Positions 22,396 through 32,505 of a DNA stretch of 64,000 nt are shown here, one piece after another. The notes under the pieces were generated by a model. That model did not search any database. It was given only the letters and a program-made list of their open reading frames with translations, and had not been told where the DNA came from. The DNA lies in assembly GCA_016169945.1 (NCBI GenBank), contig JADLSH010000231.1, positions 930,001 through 994,000 of the forward strand, given 5' to 3'. Numbering within the stretch: position 1 is the first letter of the stretch; each line of letters starts with the position of its first letter. This DNA is from Trachythela sp. YZ-2020. Lineage: Eukaryota; Cnidaria; Anthozoa; Malacalcyonacea; Clavulariidae. Made by a program: the position numbers and the translations under genes.

Positions 22396-23403
22396 TCATT
22401 AACCTCGTCATCATTCGATCATAGTAGACTCGACAATGATAATGATGATCATGATGACAGGGATGTTACTAAGACTAACGATGATGGAAATGTGAACCCT
22501 CTAGACCCAGTTACTCCAACCACGGACCAATATGAAAAGGTTTACCCAAAACTCAAGGGATTCAAAATAGGGCATTTAAATATTGCAAGTTTGGTAAAGC
22601 ATATAAACGAATTATTGGTTTTTCTGGCTAAACTCCCTTTTGATATAATTTGTATCAACGAAACTCGACTTGACGACTCCATAGACAACTCTGAGGTTAA
22701 AATACCAGGTTACGATTTGATAAGAAAGGATAGAAACCGCAATGGAGGAGGAGTGGCTATCTACCTAAGGGATGTTATTCCCTATACTAATAGAGCTGAC
22801 TTAATTCCAGTTAATGCAGAGGCAATTTGTCTTGAATTTAAAAAGCCGAAAGCTAAGCCAGTTCTAATTAGTACTTGGTATCGTCCACCAGACTCTAATA
22901 TGGAATTCTTTAATGATTTTGAAAATTTCATAAAAGTGATTGACAATGAAAACAAAGAAATAATCATAACAGGTGATTTTAACTGTGACATGCTGGACAG
23001 CAACTATAGGAATAACAACTCCAAACGATTGGATGACCTATTAGATATCTACCAACTACAGCAACACATTGATAAGCCAACCCGAACAACTGACTCGACA
23101 AAAACACTAATAGACATTATAATTACAAAAAGTGACGACACCAAAACATCTGATTCAGGAGTGATTGCTTTGGGAATAAGTGACCATGATCTGGTGTATA
23201 TTTGTAGGAAAATAGGAGTACCCAGAGAAATGCCGAAAATAGTAGAAACAAGGCAATTTAAACATTTTAACGAAAACGAATTCCAACAAGATTTAGCACA
23301 AGCGTTTAACTACTTTACATACAATTCTGATCCAAATCTTGCCTGGCAGGAGTGGAAAGACATATTTTTGTCTATTCCCTTGCGTGTGGATGTTCTTCCT
23401 TAA
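22324..23403 (+). CDS. APE-type endonuclease of a non-LTR element, chimeric ORF
   Basis: A 359-codon open frame. Residues about 1-24 resemble the C-terminal tail of RT (RLQNMAIFMYKIKYK). From about residue 80 it is an apurinic-endonuclease-like domain with GHLNIASL, CINETRLD (catalytic Glu), RNGGGVAIYLRD, STWYRPPDS, ITGDFNCD (Asp/Asn) and GISDHDLVY (SDH triad). All catalytic residues are present. The family nicks target DNA to prime reverse transcription. The frame stays open to 23403, but homology ends near 23378, where an oppositely oriented fragment begins. The order RT-tail then endonuclease is the reverse of a normal element, so this is a rearranged or end-to-end product. Confidence 0.85.
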   Translation: MNNIRLQNMAIFMYKIKYKLLPKISLTSSSFDHSRLDNDNDDHDDRDVTKTNDDGNVNPLDPVTPTTDQYEKVYPKLKGFKIGHLNIASLVKHINELLVFLAKLPFDIICINETRLDDSIDNSEVKIPGYDLIRKDRNRNGGGVAIYLRDVIPYTNRADLIPVNAEAICLEFKKPKAKPVLISTWYRPPDSNMEFFNDFENFIKVIDNENKEIIITGDFNCDMLDSNYRNNNSKRLDDLLDIYQLQQHIDKPTRTTDSTKTLIDIIITKSDDTKTSDSGVIALGISDHDLVYICRKIGVPREMPKIVETRQFKHFNENEFQQDLAQAFNYFTYNSDPNLAWQEWKDIFLSIPLRVDVLP

Positions 23404-23622
23404 ACTCCAAGCATTCATGTGCATGCAGAACAAGTTTGACTGTTTAAGCTCGTGTTTTCGTCTAGGCGTATCTCGATTATTGCTATTAGTTGAGTTTCCA
23501 TTAGTACTTGGGGTGGTAGTTGGTCCAGGGTGGATGTTACCGCACATTAACAAATACTCGGACAATACTGTAGGGTTAAAGGTTGACTGAAAATTTGTGT
23601 AGTAGTGAAGTCTTCGTCTCAA
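23340..23622 (-). pseudogene. 5' part of another non-LTR ORF2
   Basis: Minus-strand frame with LLMCGNIHPGP followed by a low-complexity Thr/Ser/Asn segment and LFCMHMNAWSLRKN, which looks like the beginning of the endonuclease domain. The GNIHPGP block sits where some related elements carry a 2A-like DxExNPGP motif, but the Asp, Glu and Asn are absent. It is truncated at the junction with the plus-strand endonuclease frame. Confidence 0.65.
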
Positions 23623-23624
23623 GA

Positions 23625-24199
23625 ATTTACGTTTAATAAATCTAATGAAGCGTGCCCGATTGTTAATAACACAACACGAATTGCTCTCGGACGAATAAGA
23701 CTCTCTTAACAGAAATTAGTTTATGAACGCAGCATCGTAATCAGGTCCCAAAACCATAGATCCAGTCAACTGGTAGACCAAAATGATGAAAAGATAAGGC
23801 ACGAAATTATGTATTTATTCATCTTGTCCAAATTTATCGAGATTTGTTAGTTTTTGATGAGCGCAAAAAAGTTTCAATCAATTTTCGGGAAACCAGAAGA
23901 ATCCAATTATCAAGTTACATGAAATGCAAATGAATGTTCAGTAGTAATACAGGTACCGTTCGAGTCGCATATACCTTGAGCTGCCGCATCATTAGCATAA
24001 AATGAGTGCCGCATCATTATCATAAAATGATTGCCACGAGGTGAGCTGCCGTATGAGCTGCCGCACTAATTAGTATGCAATGACGTCACAAATCACGGCG
24101 AATTTTCCTGAGTGTAGCGTTCTCCGTAGTGTTTTTTTCCCAAACCTGATAATTCTAAAGCTTTATTATAAAGATGGAGATAGTTTTTTTAATAATCAA
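23625..24199. other. non-coding stretch
   Basis: Contains loosely repeated GAGCTGCCG and CATCATTA(G/T)CATAAAATGA segments around 23975-24070. No gene seen. Confidence 0.45.
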
Positions 24200-25062
24200 G
24201 CATTTATTTAGTATAGTCTATAGAAGTGAGGAATGACTATATAAAATCGAATCTTTTTCATCTGAAAAACTTTTTTAATATAGGGTTTTACAAACTAAAA
24301 TTTCTTTTACAGCGTTAGTATGGTCTGTTCCTAGGAGCATATCGTTTAGGCGTCTTTTGTATCTTTAAAGGGTTCTCATATTTTTGTCTATCTTCGGGTG
24401 ATAACCTTGCAATATCTTCCGCTTTCATAGGAATATATTTTGGTCTCTCGTGAAGTAGTCTTTGACGTTTGTAACCTTCTCGTTGCTCTGGCGTCATCAT
24501 TGCTTAAACTTTAGGTCTTCAATCTGAAAAGTCTACCCATTTAAATATATTTTTAACAAAGTAAATAAGGTCTGCTCTGGTTCTGCTTCTAAGAGCGTAT
24601 TTTTCTTAAACTCCATCACTCACTTGGGTGTATATATTGTCCGAGTCAAGCTCGTAGCTTTTTCACCTTTTAACCATAACTTTACATTTCTTTAACCCAT
24701 ACCGAGCAAGCATATCTCGGATATACTTGTTAACTAATCCAATTTCTACGACGACGACTACGATTATGATTATGACTAAGAGTGAATCATTGACATTGAG
24801 TCCTAAGAGTGAATAATGGAATCCTAAAATTGAATAATTGAATATCGAGTGAGCCTACGTCCATATCAAGCCAGCTTAGCTACATATCGAGCGAGCTTAG
24901 CTACATATCGAGCAAGCTTAGCTCCATATCGAGCGAGTTTAGCTTCGGGCCGAGCTCTAAAATGTAAGGATAGCTCCGAGCCGAGCTCTAAGATGTAAGG
25001 ATAGGCCCGAGCCGAGCTCTAAGATGTAAGGATAGGCCCGAGCCGAGCTCTAAGAGCCGAGC
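24200..25062 (-). repeat. left arm of a large inverted repeat
   Basis: Inverted partner of about 35672-36695, the arms lying about 10.6 kb apart. Matching blocks in order include the ATTTATTTAGTATAGTCTATAGAAG region, a small ORF, a run around ATATATACACCCAAGTGAGTG, a trinucleotide (CGA/CGT) run, and tandem ATATCGAGCGAGCTTAGCT and GAGCCGAGCTCTAAGATGTAAG units. Identity is high but there are indels, so the arms are not recent perfect copies. The minus strand here corresponds to the plus strand of the right arm. Confidence 0.85.
24315..24500 (-). CDS. small conserved ORF (61 codons) in inverted arm
   Basis: I do not recognise the product. It is a basic 61-residue peptide starting MMTPEQREGY, with the core YIPMKAEDIARLSPEDRQ and a basic end (KTPKRYAPRNRPY). 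The right arm has a 43-codon counterpart at 36191-36322. In the block MKAEDIARLSPEDRQ the copies differ at three codons (GCG/GCT, GAA/GAG, AGG/AGA), all silent. This points to past selection on the protein rather than simple repeat drift. The alternating acidic/basic helical look suggests a small nucleic-acid-associated or structural protein, but that is speculation. Confidence 0.55.
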   Translation of the reverse strand: MMTPEQREGYKRQRLLHERPKYIPMKAEDIARLSPEDRQKYENPLKIQKTPKRYAPRNRPY

Positions 25063-25099
25063 TTAGTATATATTTCCGAGCGGAGCCCACAATATAACT

Positions 25100-25247
25100 C
25101 CGATCTTGGTGTAAGGAAGATAAAGATAAGGAAGATAAGGAAGATAAGGAAGATAAAGATAAGAAAGATAAAGATAAGAAAGATAAAGATAAGAAAGGTA
25201 AAGATAAGGAAGATAAAGATAAAGAAGATTAGGTAGATAAAGATAAG
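25100..25247. repeat. GATAAG/GAAGATAA microsatellite
   Basis: Purine-rich repeats of GAAGATAA(G/A)GATAAG units at the inner edge of the left inverted arm. The Ile/Phe ORF that overlaps on the minus strand is a by-product of the repeat. Confidence 0.9.
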
Positions 25248-25450
25248 GGGCCCGTTGTTCAAAAGGCGATTAACGCTAACCCAGGGTTAAAATTTCCTAA
25301 TCCAGGGTTAACCTTTAACCCGGGGTTAGTTTGCGTTGCTCAAAGATCGATTAGTCTTAACCCAGGGTTAAACAGTGGGTTAAATTTAACCCACCTCGCT
25401 AGGTGGGTTAACTTGCTAATCGGCCGATTAACTCGCAAAAATGGATGTCG
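25248..25450. repeat. cluster of AACCCAGGGTTAA palindromes
   Basis: The palindrome AACCCAGGGTTAA and near variants (AACCCGGGGTTAG) recur at least four times. A GGGCCCGTTGTTCAAAAGGCGATTAACG block precedes them and is echoed by GCGTTGCTCAAAGATCGATTAG. It looks like the subterminal part of a non-autonomous DNA element; I cannot define its ends. Confidence 0.6.
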
Positions 25451-25627
25451 AAAGGAGTGGAAAACACGTAAACACGTAAAAATCTCGGTGAAACAAACAG
25501 TGTACAAATATTTTATGGATGAAAACCAACCTAAAACAGTAAATTCTAAGTCTATGAAAACTATTGAGATTCTTATTCGTCCTGTATGAGCCCATTGAAT
25601 TGATTTACCTACACACAGTAATTTTTT

Positions 25628-25975
25628 CGGGGCCATTTTGGCCCCAAAAATGGGGCCAAAATTTTGACCCTGAGACTATCAGTACTATTAGTGGGGCTGT
25701 TTTGGCCCCAAAATGGGGGCCAAAATTACAGCCCTTGATGGGGCCAAAACAGCCCCATTAAAAGGGCCAAAACAGCCCCAATAAAAGGGCCAAAACAGCC
25801 CCATTAATTGGGCCAATTTTAGTGGGGCTGTTTTGGCCCAAAAAATGGGGCCAAAATTTTGACCCTAAAACGGCCCCTTCTAGTGGGGCTATTTTGACCC
25901 CAAACGGGGGCCAAATATACAGCCCTCTTGATGGGGCCAAAACAGTCCCAGCTTTGGCCCCATCAAAGGGCCAAT
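25628..25975. repeat. GGGGCCAAAA/TTTTGGCCCC array, left
   Basis: Dense alternation of GGGGCCAAAA and its complement, with AGCCCC links, forming many possible hairpins. A related array lies at 34440-34785, also just inside the other inverted arm. Confidence 0.85.
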
Positions 25976-27579
25976 TTAGCTTTCGTTGAGGTTATTTTCG
26001 TTCGTAATATATAATAATATTAATAACTTCAAATAAAGCTAAATTGACCCTTGTTAATAGGAACTAAAATTGGTGAAGATAAAATATAATAGTGAGTTAC
26101 ACAACAATTTAAAAGTTAAAAAATATATATTTATAAGTTTGACATTAAACTTAGTTTACACCCATGTATATACATGCAAGTTAACAGTGGCAAAACTAAC
26201 AATGGCAAACTAGCATGCATGCATGCTATGCAATGCAAATTTTAAATTATTTGTTTTATTCAAAACTTACAAAACTTAATCTATTGCCTTAAACTCGATG
26301 CTGGTTTACTAGCATTTGCAGATTCTAAAAATACTGATTTCAAAGGGTTGCAGCTTTTTGGAGACACCCTGTATATATTAGTTTTGGATTATTACTAGAT
26401 AAATTAATTATTCTTTCTGAACAAAACCATTTGTTGGTTGAACAATGGAATGAGCTCACAAGACAGTTTATTCCTTTATTGAACAGATCCAGTGGCTAGA
26501 ATGTTTTTGTAGATAACTGGTTGCCTTGCATGGTGTGTCAACTTTCAAATCATCTTAATTCTTAAAGAAGAAATGGTGACAATTACTATAGATAATAGAC
26601 TAAAACAGTACGGTATACTTGAGTGTAATTTTAGGTTTTAAAAGACAATGTTTTAATTCCTATGACCGACAAAAACTGGGGGCTTAGTCGAAAGGGTCCT
26701 TGAGCCGGAGGGACCCACACTGCGGTTTGACTAATTGAGGGCTTCACACCCCATGCACACAAGGCAATAGCGCTCTTTTTTGTGTCTGTGGTATAAGTTG
26801 TCAGTAACCTATACAGTGGCAATCACCCTCACAGTAAAACCAAACAAGTTTAGGATAATAAATTAAACAGGGCACATTGTAATTAAAAGGGTTAAAAGTA
26901 ACTCAGCAAAAAATGTTCTCTTCCTCAATTGTACTTTTACCCTGTCAAAGGGAGATCAAGGGAAAACTTGGCTCATTTTTTGCTTTTCGACTAGTGATTT
27001 TCAACTTCTGGCTGTTTGGGAACAAGGCTGACCTACCTATGGGACCTTGTTCGAAAGAGCCTCTGGGGGACATCAGCCACTAAGACCAGACTCAATCAAT
27101 GCACCCAGGGTTTCTTAAGCCGAGAGCCCCCGCTAAGCCAAAGTTAGATCAGTGATTTAAGGTGCATTGGATCTCAACATGTTATGTCTAAGAGTGTGGT
27201 CGTAACTGAGACAAGGTCAGGCAAAACTCAAAAACGGTCTGTTAAATCATGTCCAACAATATGTCCAAAATATTCCTTGTCCTATTCAAACTTCAGTTAG
27301 GCACTACAAGTACTATACCAATGGTGTTTGTTCATAAGTTATAATCACTACATACTGTCTGGTGAGCATGGTTTCAAACTAAAGAATGATTTATTGGCAG
27401 TTGGCAGATATATCTAATGGCAAGTTGGCAACAACAGTTTTCTATTTTGTGTTTATTTGTTTTCGTAGGCTCGCAGCAATCGCCAGTTATCACTTATCCA
27501 GAAAAAGTTACAAATTGAAAAAGTTACAAATTGAAATAGCTCAATATTTTTGTAGTGTTTATATGAAATCTATTTACTT
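25976..27579. other. non-coding stretch
   Basis: No gene supported. It contains a MITE half copy at 26320-26371 and otherwise unremarkable AT-rich DNA. Confidence 0.5.
26320..26371. mobile_element. half copy of the 12.24-kb MITE
   Basis: It matches the right end of that MITE: GATTCTAAAAATACTGATTT, CAAAGGGTTGCAG and a terminal ACACCCTG followed by TATA. The left arm is missing. Confidence 0.75.
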
Positions 27580-27591
27580 AACAACTTAATA

Positions 27592-28106
27592 GATTTATTT
27601 TTGCACTTCACTTGGTTGAACTACAATACTGGGTTTGGTGGATAATCCAAGTGAGTAGATATATACACAATTTAAGACCTAACCAGGAACGGTTGCAAAA
27701 AATGCAACACTAGGTCCTCTGGCAGGAATTGAACCCACGGCCCTGCGATTCCGGTGCAGCGCTCTACCCAACTGAGCTGCAGAGGCAAGTTGCTGAGCTG
27801 TAACTGTAAGTTCTGTATATATAGGTTATCGGAGTGCGGGTTGTGATAAGGTAAACTTCAAAGATTTTTTTTTGCACTTCACTTGGTTGAACTAGAATAC
27901 TGGGTTTGGTGGATAATCCAAGTGAGTAGATATATACACAATTTAAGACCTAACCAGGAACGGTTGCAAAAAATGCAACACTAGGTCCTCTGGCAGGAAT
28001 TGAACCCACGGCCCTGCGATTCCGGTGCAGCGCTCTAACCAACTGAGCTACAGAGGCCAGTTGCTGAGCTGTAACTGTAATTTGGATTATCCACCAAACC
28101 CAGTAT
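27592..28106 (-). mobile_element. tRNA-derived SINE, dimeric insertion
   Basis: A 515-bp insertion with perfect 12-bp direct flanks AACAACTTAATA (27580-27591 and 28107-28118). It holds two copies of one SINE on the minus strand. Each has a tRNA-like head (27987-28056 and 27716-27785) with the A-box-like TAGCTCAGTTGG, the B-box-like GGGTTCAATTCC and a CCTCTG/CAGAGG acceptor-like stem, followed by a body of about 100 bp and an A-rich tail. The anticodon arm is irregular (C in place of the usual U before the anticodon), so these are not functional tRNAs. The outer ends also share an inverted TACTGGGTTTGGTGGATAAT block. The two copies differ by few bases. Confidence 0.88.
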
Positions 28107-28118
28107 AACAACTTAATA

Positions 28119-28957
28119 ACTTACTTAGTACTTATGGTGCAGCCGAAGCAGGCTTAAATCTTGCTTCAACAGTTCAACTGCTTGTAGCTTTGACCAAATA
28201 GAAACTTTACTGTATGCAGAGCATAAGAATGTAGTACAGTTAACATAGGTAGTCAAGCAAAGTGTCTAGTGGCATGAGGGGCATGCAATCTCGATTCTTG
28301 TGAGATAAAACTATCAGCCAGCGAGGTTATACAATCAACAATATTGCAAATTTCCTGTCAACCATGACTGGTAAAGCAAATTAAGCCCATAGTGAGACAT
28401 AATTATGTATATAATGAGTCTTTCTTCAAATTTTCAAATCAACCTAAACAATTCCTGTGGCTGTTGAAGAATTTCCTGCGAACGCTGCTTGCGTGCTCGC
28501 CTATTTTTTTCACCCCTGGCCCACAGAAAAACCAAACAAGTAATTTACTTTGACAATGAAAGATATTGGAAATTGACAGTTTTAAAACCAGACTGCATGT
28601 ATCTACTATTCTACATATGTTTCTTGTCAACACATTCAGCCGCACGCTGTATTGTCATTGGTATTTTTAGGGAAAATTGTTGGGAAATGGAATAGGTTAA
28701 AAAATGTCTTACTCTAGACAGGTTAGGATTATAAAATATATAAAAGGCACATTGTAGTTAATTAAGAGGTTAAAACACAATGGTGAATACATACAGTATC
28801 TCTTGTTAACCATTAAGTCACAATGTACTCTTTCTCAAGTGCAATTTTACCCGGATTAATAATGTCAGTCAATATCAAGGGAAAAGTTAGCCATTTTAAG
28901 TTATATATTTCAAAGTCTTTTCATTTTTGTCTATTTGGGAACTAAGCTGCCCAGCAT
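28119..28957. other. non-coding stretch
   Basis: No gene supported. Lies between the SINE dimer and the (ATT)n tail of the CR1-like element. Confidence 0.5.
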
Positions 28958-29185
28958 ATTATTATTATTATTCATCTTTTTACAGGTTAACTTGTTCAGC
29001 TATTACAATAAATGCTGTTATCCTACAAGGACCTGTGCCTACATGTACTAAGAATAATAAACTATTTGCTATAAAAGTTAGAAAAGTTAAAAGTTAAAAA
29101 TTATTACTAGATAGTCCAAGATTAAAATAGATAAAAGGTAAAATATTGGTTAAAATAGTGCATGTACTCTAAATATCTAACATTA

Positions 29186-30090
29186 TTAAGACATCAGATT
29201 TCTTTTAAATGTAACAATGGACTTTTCGGTTTTCATTTCTCGCGGTAGTTCATTGAAAAGTTTACATCCTTGGAACCGAAAAGTCTTTCTTCCTGCTTCG
29301 GTTTTTATCCGCGGGATTATAAGGGAGCATCCATCTCCCCGAGTGTTCTTTCCATGATTGATGAATTTGAAGAAGTCATGGAACACAGGGGGAGAGACAC
29401 ATTGAATCGCCTTATGAACATCCAGGAGAGTCTGTTGATTGATTATTTCGGAGATCGATTTCCATTCAACTTCGCTCTGTTTTGATAGCACAATCTTTTT
29501 CCTCTATCCTGGATTGATTGAAGTTTTTCGTTCAAATACACTGGCAGACCAAGATACACTGTCGGACAATATGTAATAAGTGGTTGTATCATATTTAGAT
29601 AAACTCGTTCAGCTGCGTATGTAGTTAAGTTATGCCTTACTCGTTTGAGTAGCTTTAATCTGGCAGACATTTTGTTGTAAACAGAACGAATCTGTTCATG
29701 AAAAGTAAGGTGATGGTCAAATTCTACACCCAAGTACTTGTATTGCATGGTTTGATATACTTGTTCACCGTTGATCTGGATGTTGATAGAAGTGGAGGAT
29801 TCTTTGCTCAAGTTTTTTGCAGTCCCAAACAAGACACATTCAGTTTTTCCTTTCTTTAAATTTAATGTTAGATGATTTTCCGAGAACCAGTTTGCTATCT
29901 TATTCACTTCATCATTTAGTATAGACTCCAAATTGGAAACGTCCTTATGACTAAAATATACCACTGCATCATCAGCATAGAGTAGAATCTTACATTCATT
30001 TAATTCTATGTGGAGATCATTTATAAGTAGGACAAAAACAATGGTCCGAGGATTGAGCCCTGCGGCACCCGTGGGTAATAAATTGTGCAT
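29186..30090 (-). pseudogene. RT catalytic end and C-terminal domain
   Basis: Two frames. 29443-30090 holds LLINDLHIELNECKILLYADDAVVYF with the intact YADD box, the thumb region (NWFSENHLTLNLKKGKTECVLFG), YKYLGVEFDHHLTFHEQI and the RLKLLKRVR block. 29186-29491 holds the tail typical of CR1/L2 proteins (NTRGDGCSLIIPRIKTEAGR, FQGCKLFNELPREMK). A frame break near 29480 separates them. The RT is otherwise complete together with the frame at 30017-31036. Confidence 0.9.
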
Positions 30091-31036
30091 CTGAGAGCGT
30101 TCCTTGAAAATCTATGATTTGGGCTCGTGCGAACAAGAAGCTTGCAATCCAGTTATATTCTGAATCTTTAATACCATAAGCTGGCAGTTTGTCTAGAAGA
30201 CGATTATGGTTTACGACATCAAATGCTTTACGTAGATCCATAAATACTGCCCCAGTCAATTGACTTTGATCCATACCCGTACGTATATCATCTATCAGGA
30301 TCGTTATTGCATGTTTCGTTGATCGATTCTGACGGAAACCGTACTGACAGTCATTAAAGAGATCATGTTCCTCCAAATACCGTGAGAGTCGTTTATACAC
30401 GAGTCTCTCAAGAACCTTTGAAAACACCGGCAGCGTGGAAATAGGTCGGTAATTATCAAGCATAGTTTTTTCGCCAGATTTATAAACCGGGGTCACTCTT
30501 GCAATTTTTTCGGCATTAGGAAATTGACCACATTCGAGACTACGTCTTGCCAAGGGCACCAGTGGTATCGCAATCTCCTTGGCTGCTTCCTTGACAAGTT
30601 TGGGTGGGATGTTATCAATACCAGCGGGTTTAAATGGGTTTAATGTTTCTAGGATTTCGAGTACTTCCTTATAATGAATTTCTTCAAAGTAAAATTCATA
30701 GCCATTCGAGTTGACTTTTTTTGATATGCCTTTCATATCATTATACTGCCAGGTAGAATTGACGAGACTATACGAGGTTTTCAATAAGGAGGTTATGTTG
30801 GTAAAAAAGTCGCAGAAAATATTTGATATTTTTCTTTTATCTGTTACAACTTCGTTTCCGACTTTAAACCGGGTACTTGATGTTGATTTATTCTTAACTG
30901 GGTAGCATTTCTTGATTTGTTTCCAGAATTTTTTGGGATTTAATTCATTTTCATTAAGGATAGATCTCTCATAATTAGCCTTTTCCTTGCGTATAACATA
31001 GGTTGTAAGATTCCTCAGCTTTCGATAATGACTCAA
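30017..31036 (-). CDS. RT fingers and first palm strand
   Basis: Open frame of 339 codons: NPKKFWKQIKKCYP, PFKPAGIDNIPPKLVKEAA, DNYRPISTLPVFSKVLERLV, YGFRQNRSTKHAI and the palm motif VFMDLRKAFDVVNH. At its end the usual GVPQGS-type turn is garbled because the frame is shifted. The catalytic YADD continues in the overlapping frame ending at 29443. A short upstream frame (30975-31235, FNTAWDGFKAVFTNIINKHA) is the linker from the endonuclease. Confidence 0.9.
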   Translation of the reverse strand: MSHYRKLRNLTTYVIRKEKANYERSILNENELNPKKFWKQIKKCYPVKNKSTSSTRFKVGNEVVTDKRKISNIFCDFFTNITSLLKTSYSLVNSTWQYNDMKGISKKVNSNGYEFYFEEIHYKEVLEILETLNPFKPAGIDNIPPKLVKEAAKEIAIPLVPLARRSLECGQFPNAEKIARVTPVYKSGEKTMLDNYRPISTLPVFSKVLERLVYKRLSRYLEEHDLFNDCQYGFRQNRSTKHAITILIDDIRTGMDQSQLTGAVFMDLRKAFDVVNHNRLLDKLPAYGIKDSEYNWIASFLFARAQIIDFQGTLSDAQFITHGCRRAQSSDHCFCPTYK

Positions 31037-31264
31037 TCTTCAGGGTTATTTGACCGTTTTGCTTTTCGAAGCTGATAGTCACGTTCATACATATTTTCTT
31101 GACATCTTTGGTAAGCCATGGACAATCTTTTCCTCGAACAATTCTTTCGATTAGTGGAGCGTGCTTATTGATTATATTTGTGAAGACGGCTTTAAATCCA
31201 TCCCAGGCAGTATTAAAATCATTATTCCCTATCACATCATTCCAATTCTGGTTTCTTAACTCAT

Positions 31265-31975
31265 TTATAAATGAGGTAGCAGAATATTGCTTGTAATTCG
31301 AGCAAATATCTTTCTTGGTGTATATTTAGTACAGTTCATTTTCCTCGTTAGCCCGATAAGGTCATGGTCACTAAGACCATTGTTACAGACAAAGGATTGG
31401 AGAATATTCTCGACATGTGTTGTTAATACAACATCAATTAATGAGCTTGTTTGTGATGAGATCCTAGTCGGTTGGGTAATCACTTGTTTAAGACCGTTTA
31501 TCTTCATAATATCTTTAAGATTCCTATTGTCCGTTTTCTTAGAGTAATCACAATTCAGATCACCTAGGAGAATAACCTCTTTGTTCTCTTGTAAAGCAGT
31601 CATTAACATTTCGTTAAATACTTCATTAAAACTCTCATTAAGATGCACTGATGAGTTTGGAGGTCGATATGTAAAACAGATGAGGATTGATCTTGAATAT
31701 TTTATAAATAATTCAAGCCATATCGCTTCTACCGTCGGACTTTCTAGATCTGTCCTTCGTTGAAAATTAAGATCATCGCGGATAAACACAGTCACCCCAC
31801 CACCCGCTCCTGAAGTGCGATCACGACGTATGCTAGTATAGCCATCAATTTGAATTTCAGTGTTTAAAACCGTCGCATTCAATTTACTCTCTGTTACACC
31901 AAAAACATGAATATTTTTATTGAGACTGCTAAACATATCTCGAATCATATCAATCTTCGACTGAAGGCCATTCAC
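31265..31975 (-). CDS. APE endonuclease of the CR1-like element
   Basis: 236-codon frame with NGLQSKIDMI at the start, GVTESKLN (catalytic Glu), SIRRDRTSGAGGGVTVFIRD, CFTYRPPNSS, LLGDLNCDYS and NGLSDHDLIG (SDH). All key residues of the family are present. The frame is offset by one base from the upstream 2A-PHD frame (the LKxLHHNVNG start lies in the overlap). In an intact relative these would be one polyprotein. Confidence 0.92.
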   Translation of the reverse strand: MNGLQSKIDMIRDMFSSLNKNIHVFGVTESKLNATVLNTEIQIDGYTSIRRDRTSGAGGGVTVFIRDDLNFQRRTDLESPTVEAIWLELFIKYSRSILICFTYRPPNSSVHLNESFNEVFNEMLMTALQENKEVILLGDLNCDYSKKTDNRNLKDIMKINGLKQVITQPTRISSQTSSLIDVVLTTHVENILQSFVCNNGLSDHDLIGLTRKMNCTKYTPRKIFARITSNILLPHL

Positions 31976-32505
31976 ATTATGGTGTAGTATTTTAAGACCC
32001 TCTTAGTAACATACGATCGTAAATTTTCATAGCAGTCCTTATGCAATTGACCATGACTAATCTCTTCACTAGGTTGGATGTAACATGTTTTACAGTACAT
32101 AGTGTCATCGATATTCTCCTTTAAACATTTTATATGGAAACATAGCTTACAGTTTTGACAAGTTCCCCTCAGTTGACTTCGTTTGATACGCTTTGAGCAG
32201 TTATTGCATGTGAAAGCTGGACCGGGATTCAATTCAATATCTCCTGCTAAAATCATGAGTAGCTTAACAGTACCCTTTAGCTTGATATGCAGCCCATTAC
32301 ATTGCTTGTAGTTCCATAAAGAGCCGTATATATGCGATTCAACTGCATATTCAGTCTTAGCTTCACGACAGAAGGAATAACAGACTGAATCGCTTACAAA
32401 TGATTCCTTTTTCAGACCGAATATACAGTACAGAAATATAGAAATCTTTATAAATGTTAGAGCTATACAGAGCGATCGCACCGCCATACTGTCAACATAA
32501 CCCAC
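31972..32505 (-). CDS. 2A-like peptide motif plus PHD-type zinc finger
   Basis: A 177-residue frame. Residues about 11-31 are hydrophobic (possible signal or anchor). Residues 82-96 read LLMILAGDIELNPGP, an exact match to the 2A consensus D-x-E-x-N-P-G-P, at 32218-32262. In 2A peptides the ribosome skips the bond between the last Gly and Pro, here residues 95/96. A C4HC3 finger follows: C100, C103, C116, C119, H124, C127, C138, C141, a PHD-like spacing. 2A-like sequences at the N-terminus of ORF2 are known in some APE-type non-LTR elements of invertebrates. If active, this one would release a membrane-targeted leader peptide from the PHD-endonuclease-RT protein. Confidence 0.88.
   Translation of the reverse strand: MGYVDSMAVRSLCIALTFIKISIFLYCIFGLKKESFVSDSVCYSFCREAKTEYAVESHIYGSLWNYKQCNGLHIKLKGTVKLLMILAGDIELNPGPAFTCNNCSKRIKRSQLRGTCQNCKLCFHIKCLKENIDDTMYCKTCYIQPSEEISHGQLHKDCYENLRSYVTKRVLKYYTIM

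Noticed and set aside
23340..23622. Active 2A peptide (GNIHPGP)
   Set aside because: Lacks the Asp, Glu and Asn of D-x-E-x-N-P-G-P.
27716..28056. Functional tRNA genes
   Set aside because: A and B boxes are present but the anticodon loop is irregular and the units have SINE bodies, tails and a joint target duplication.
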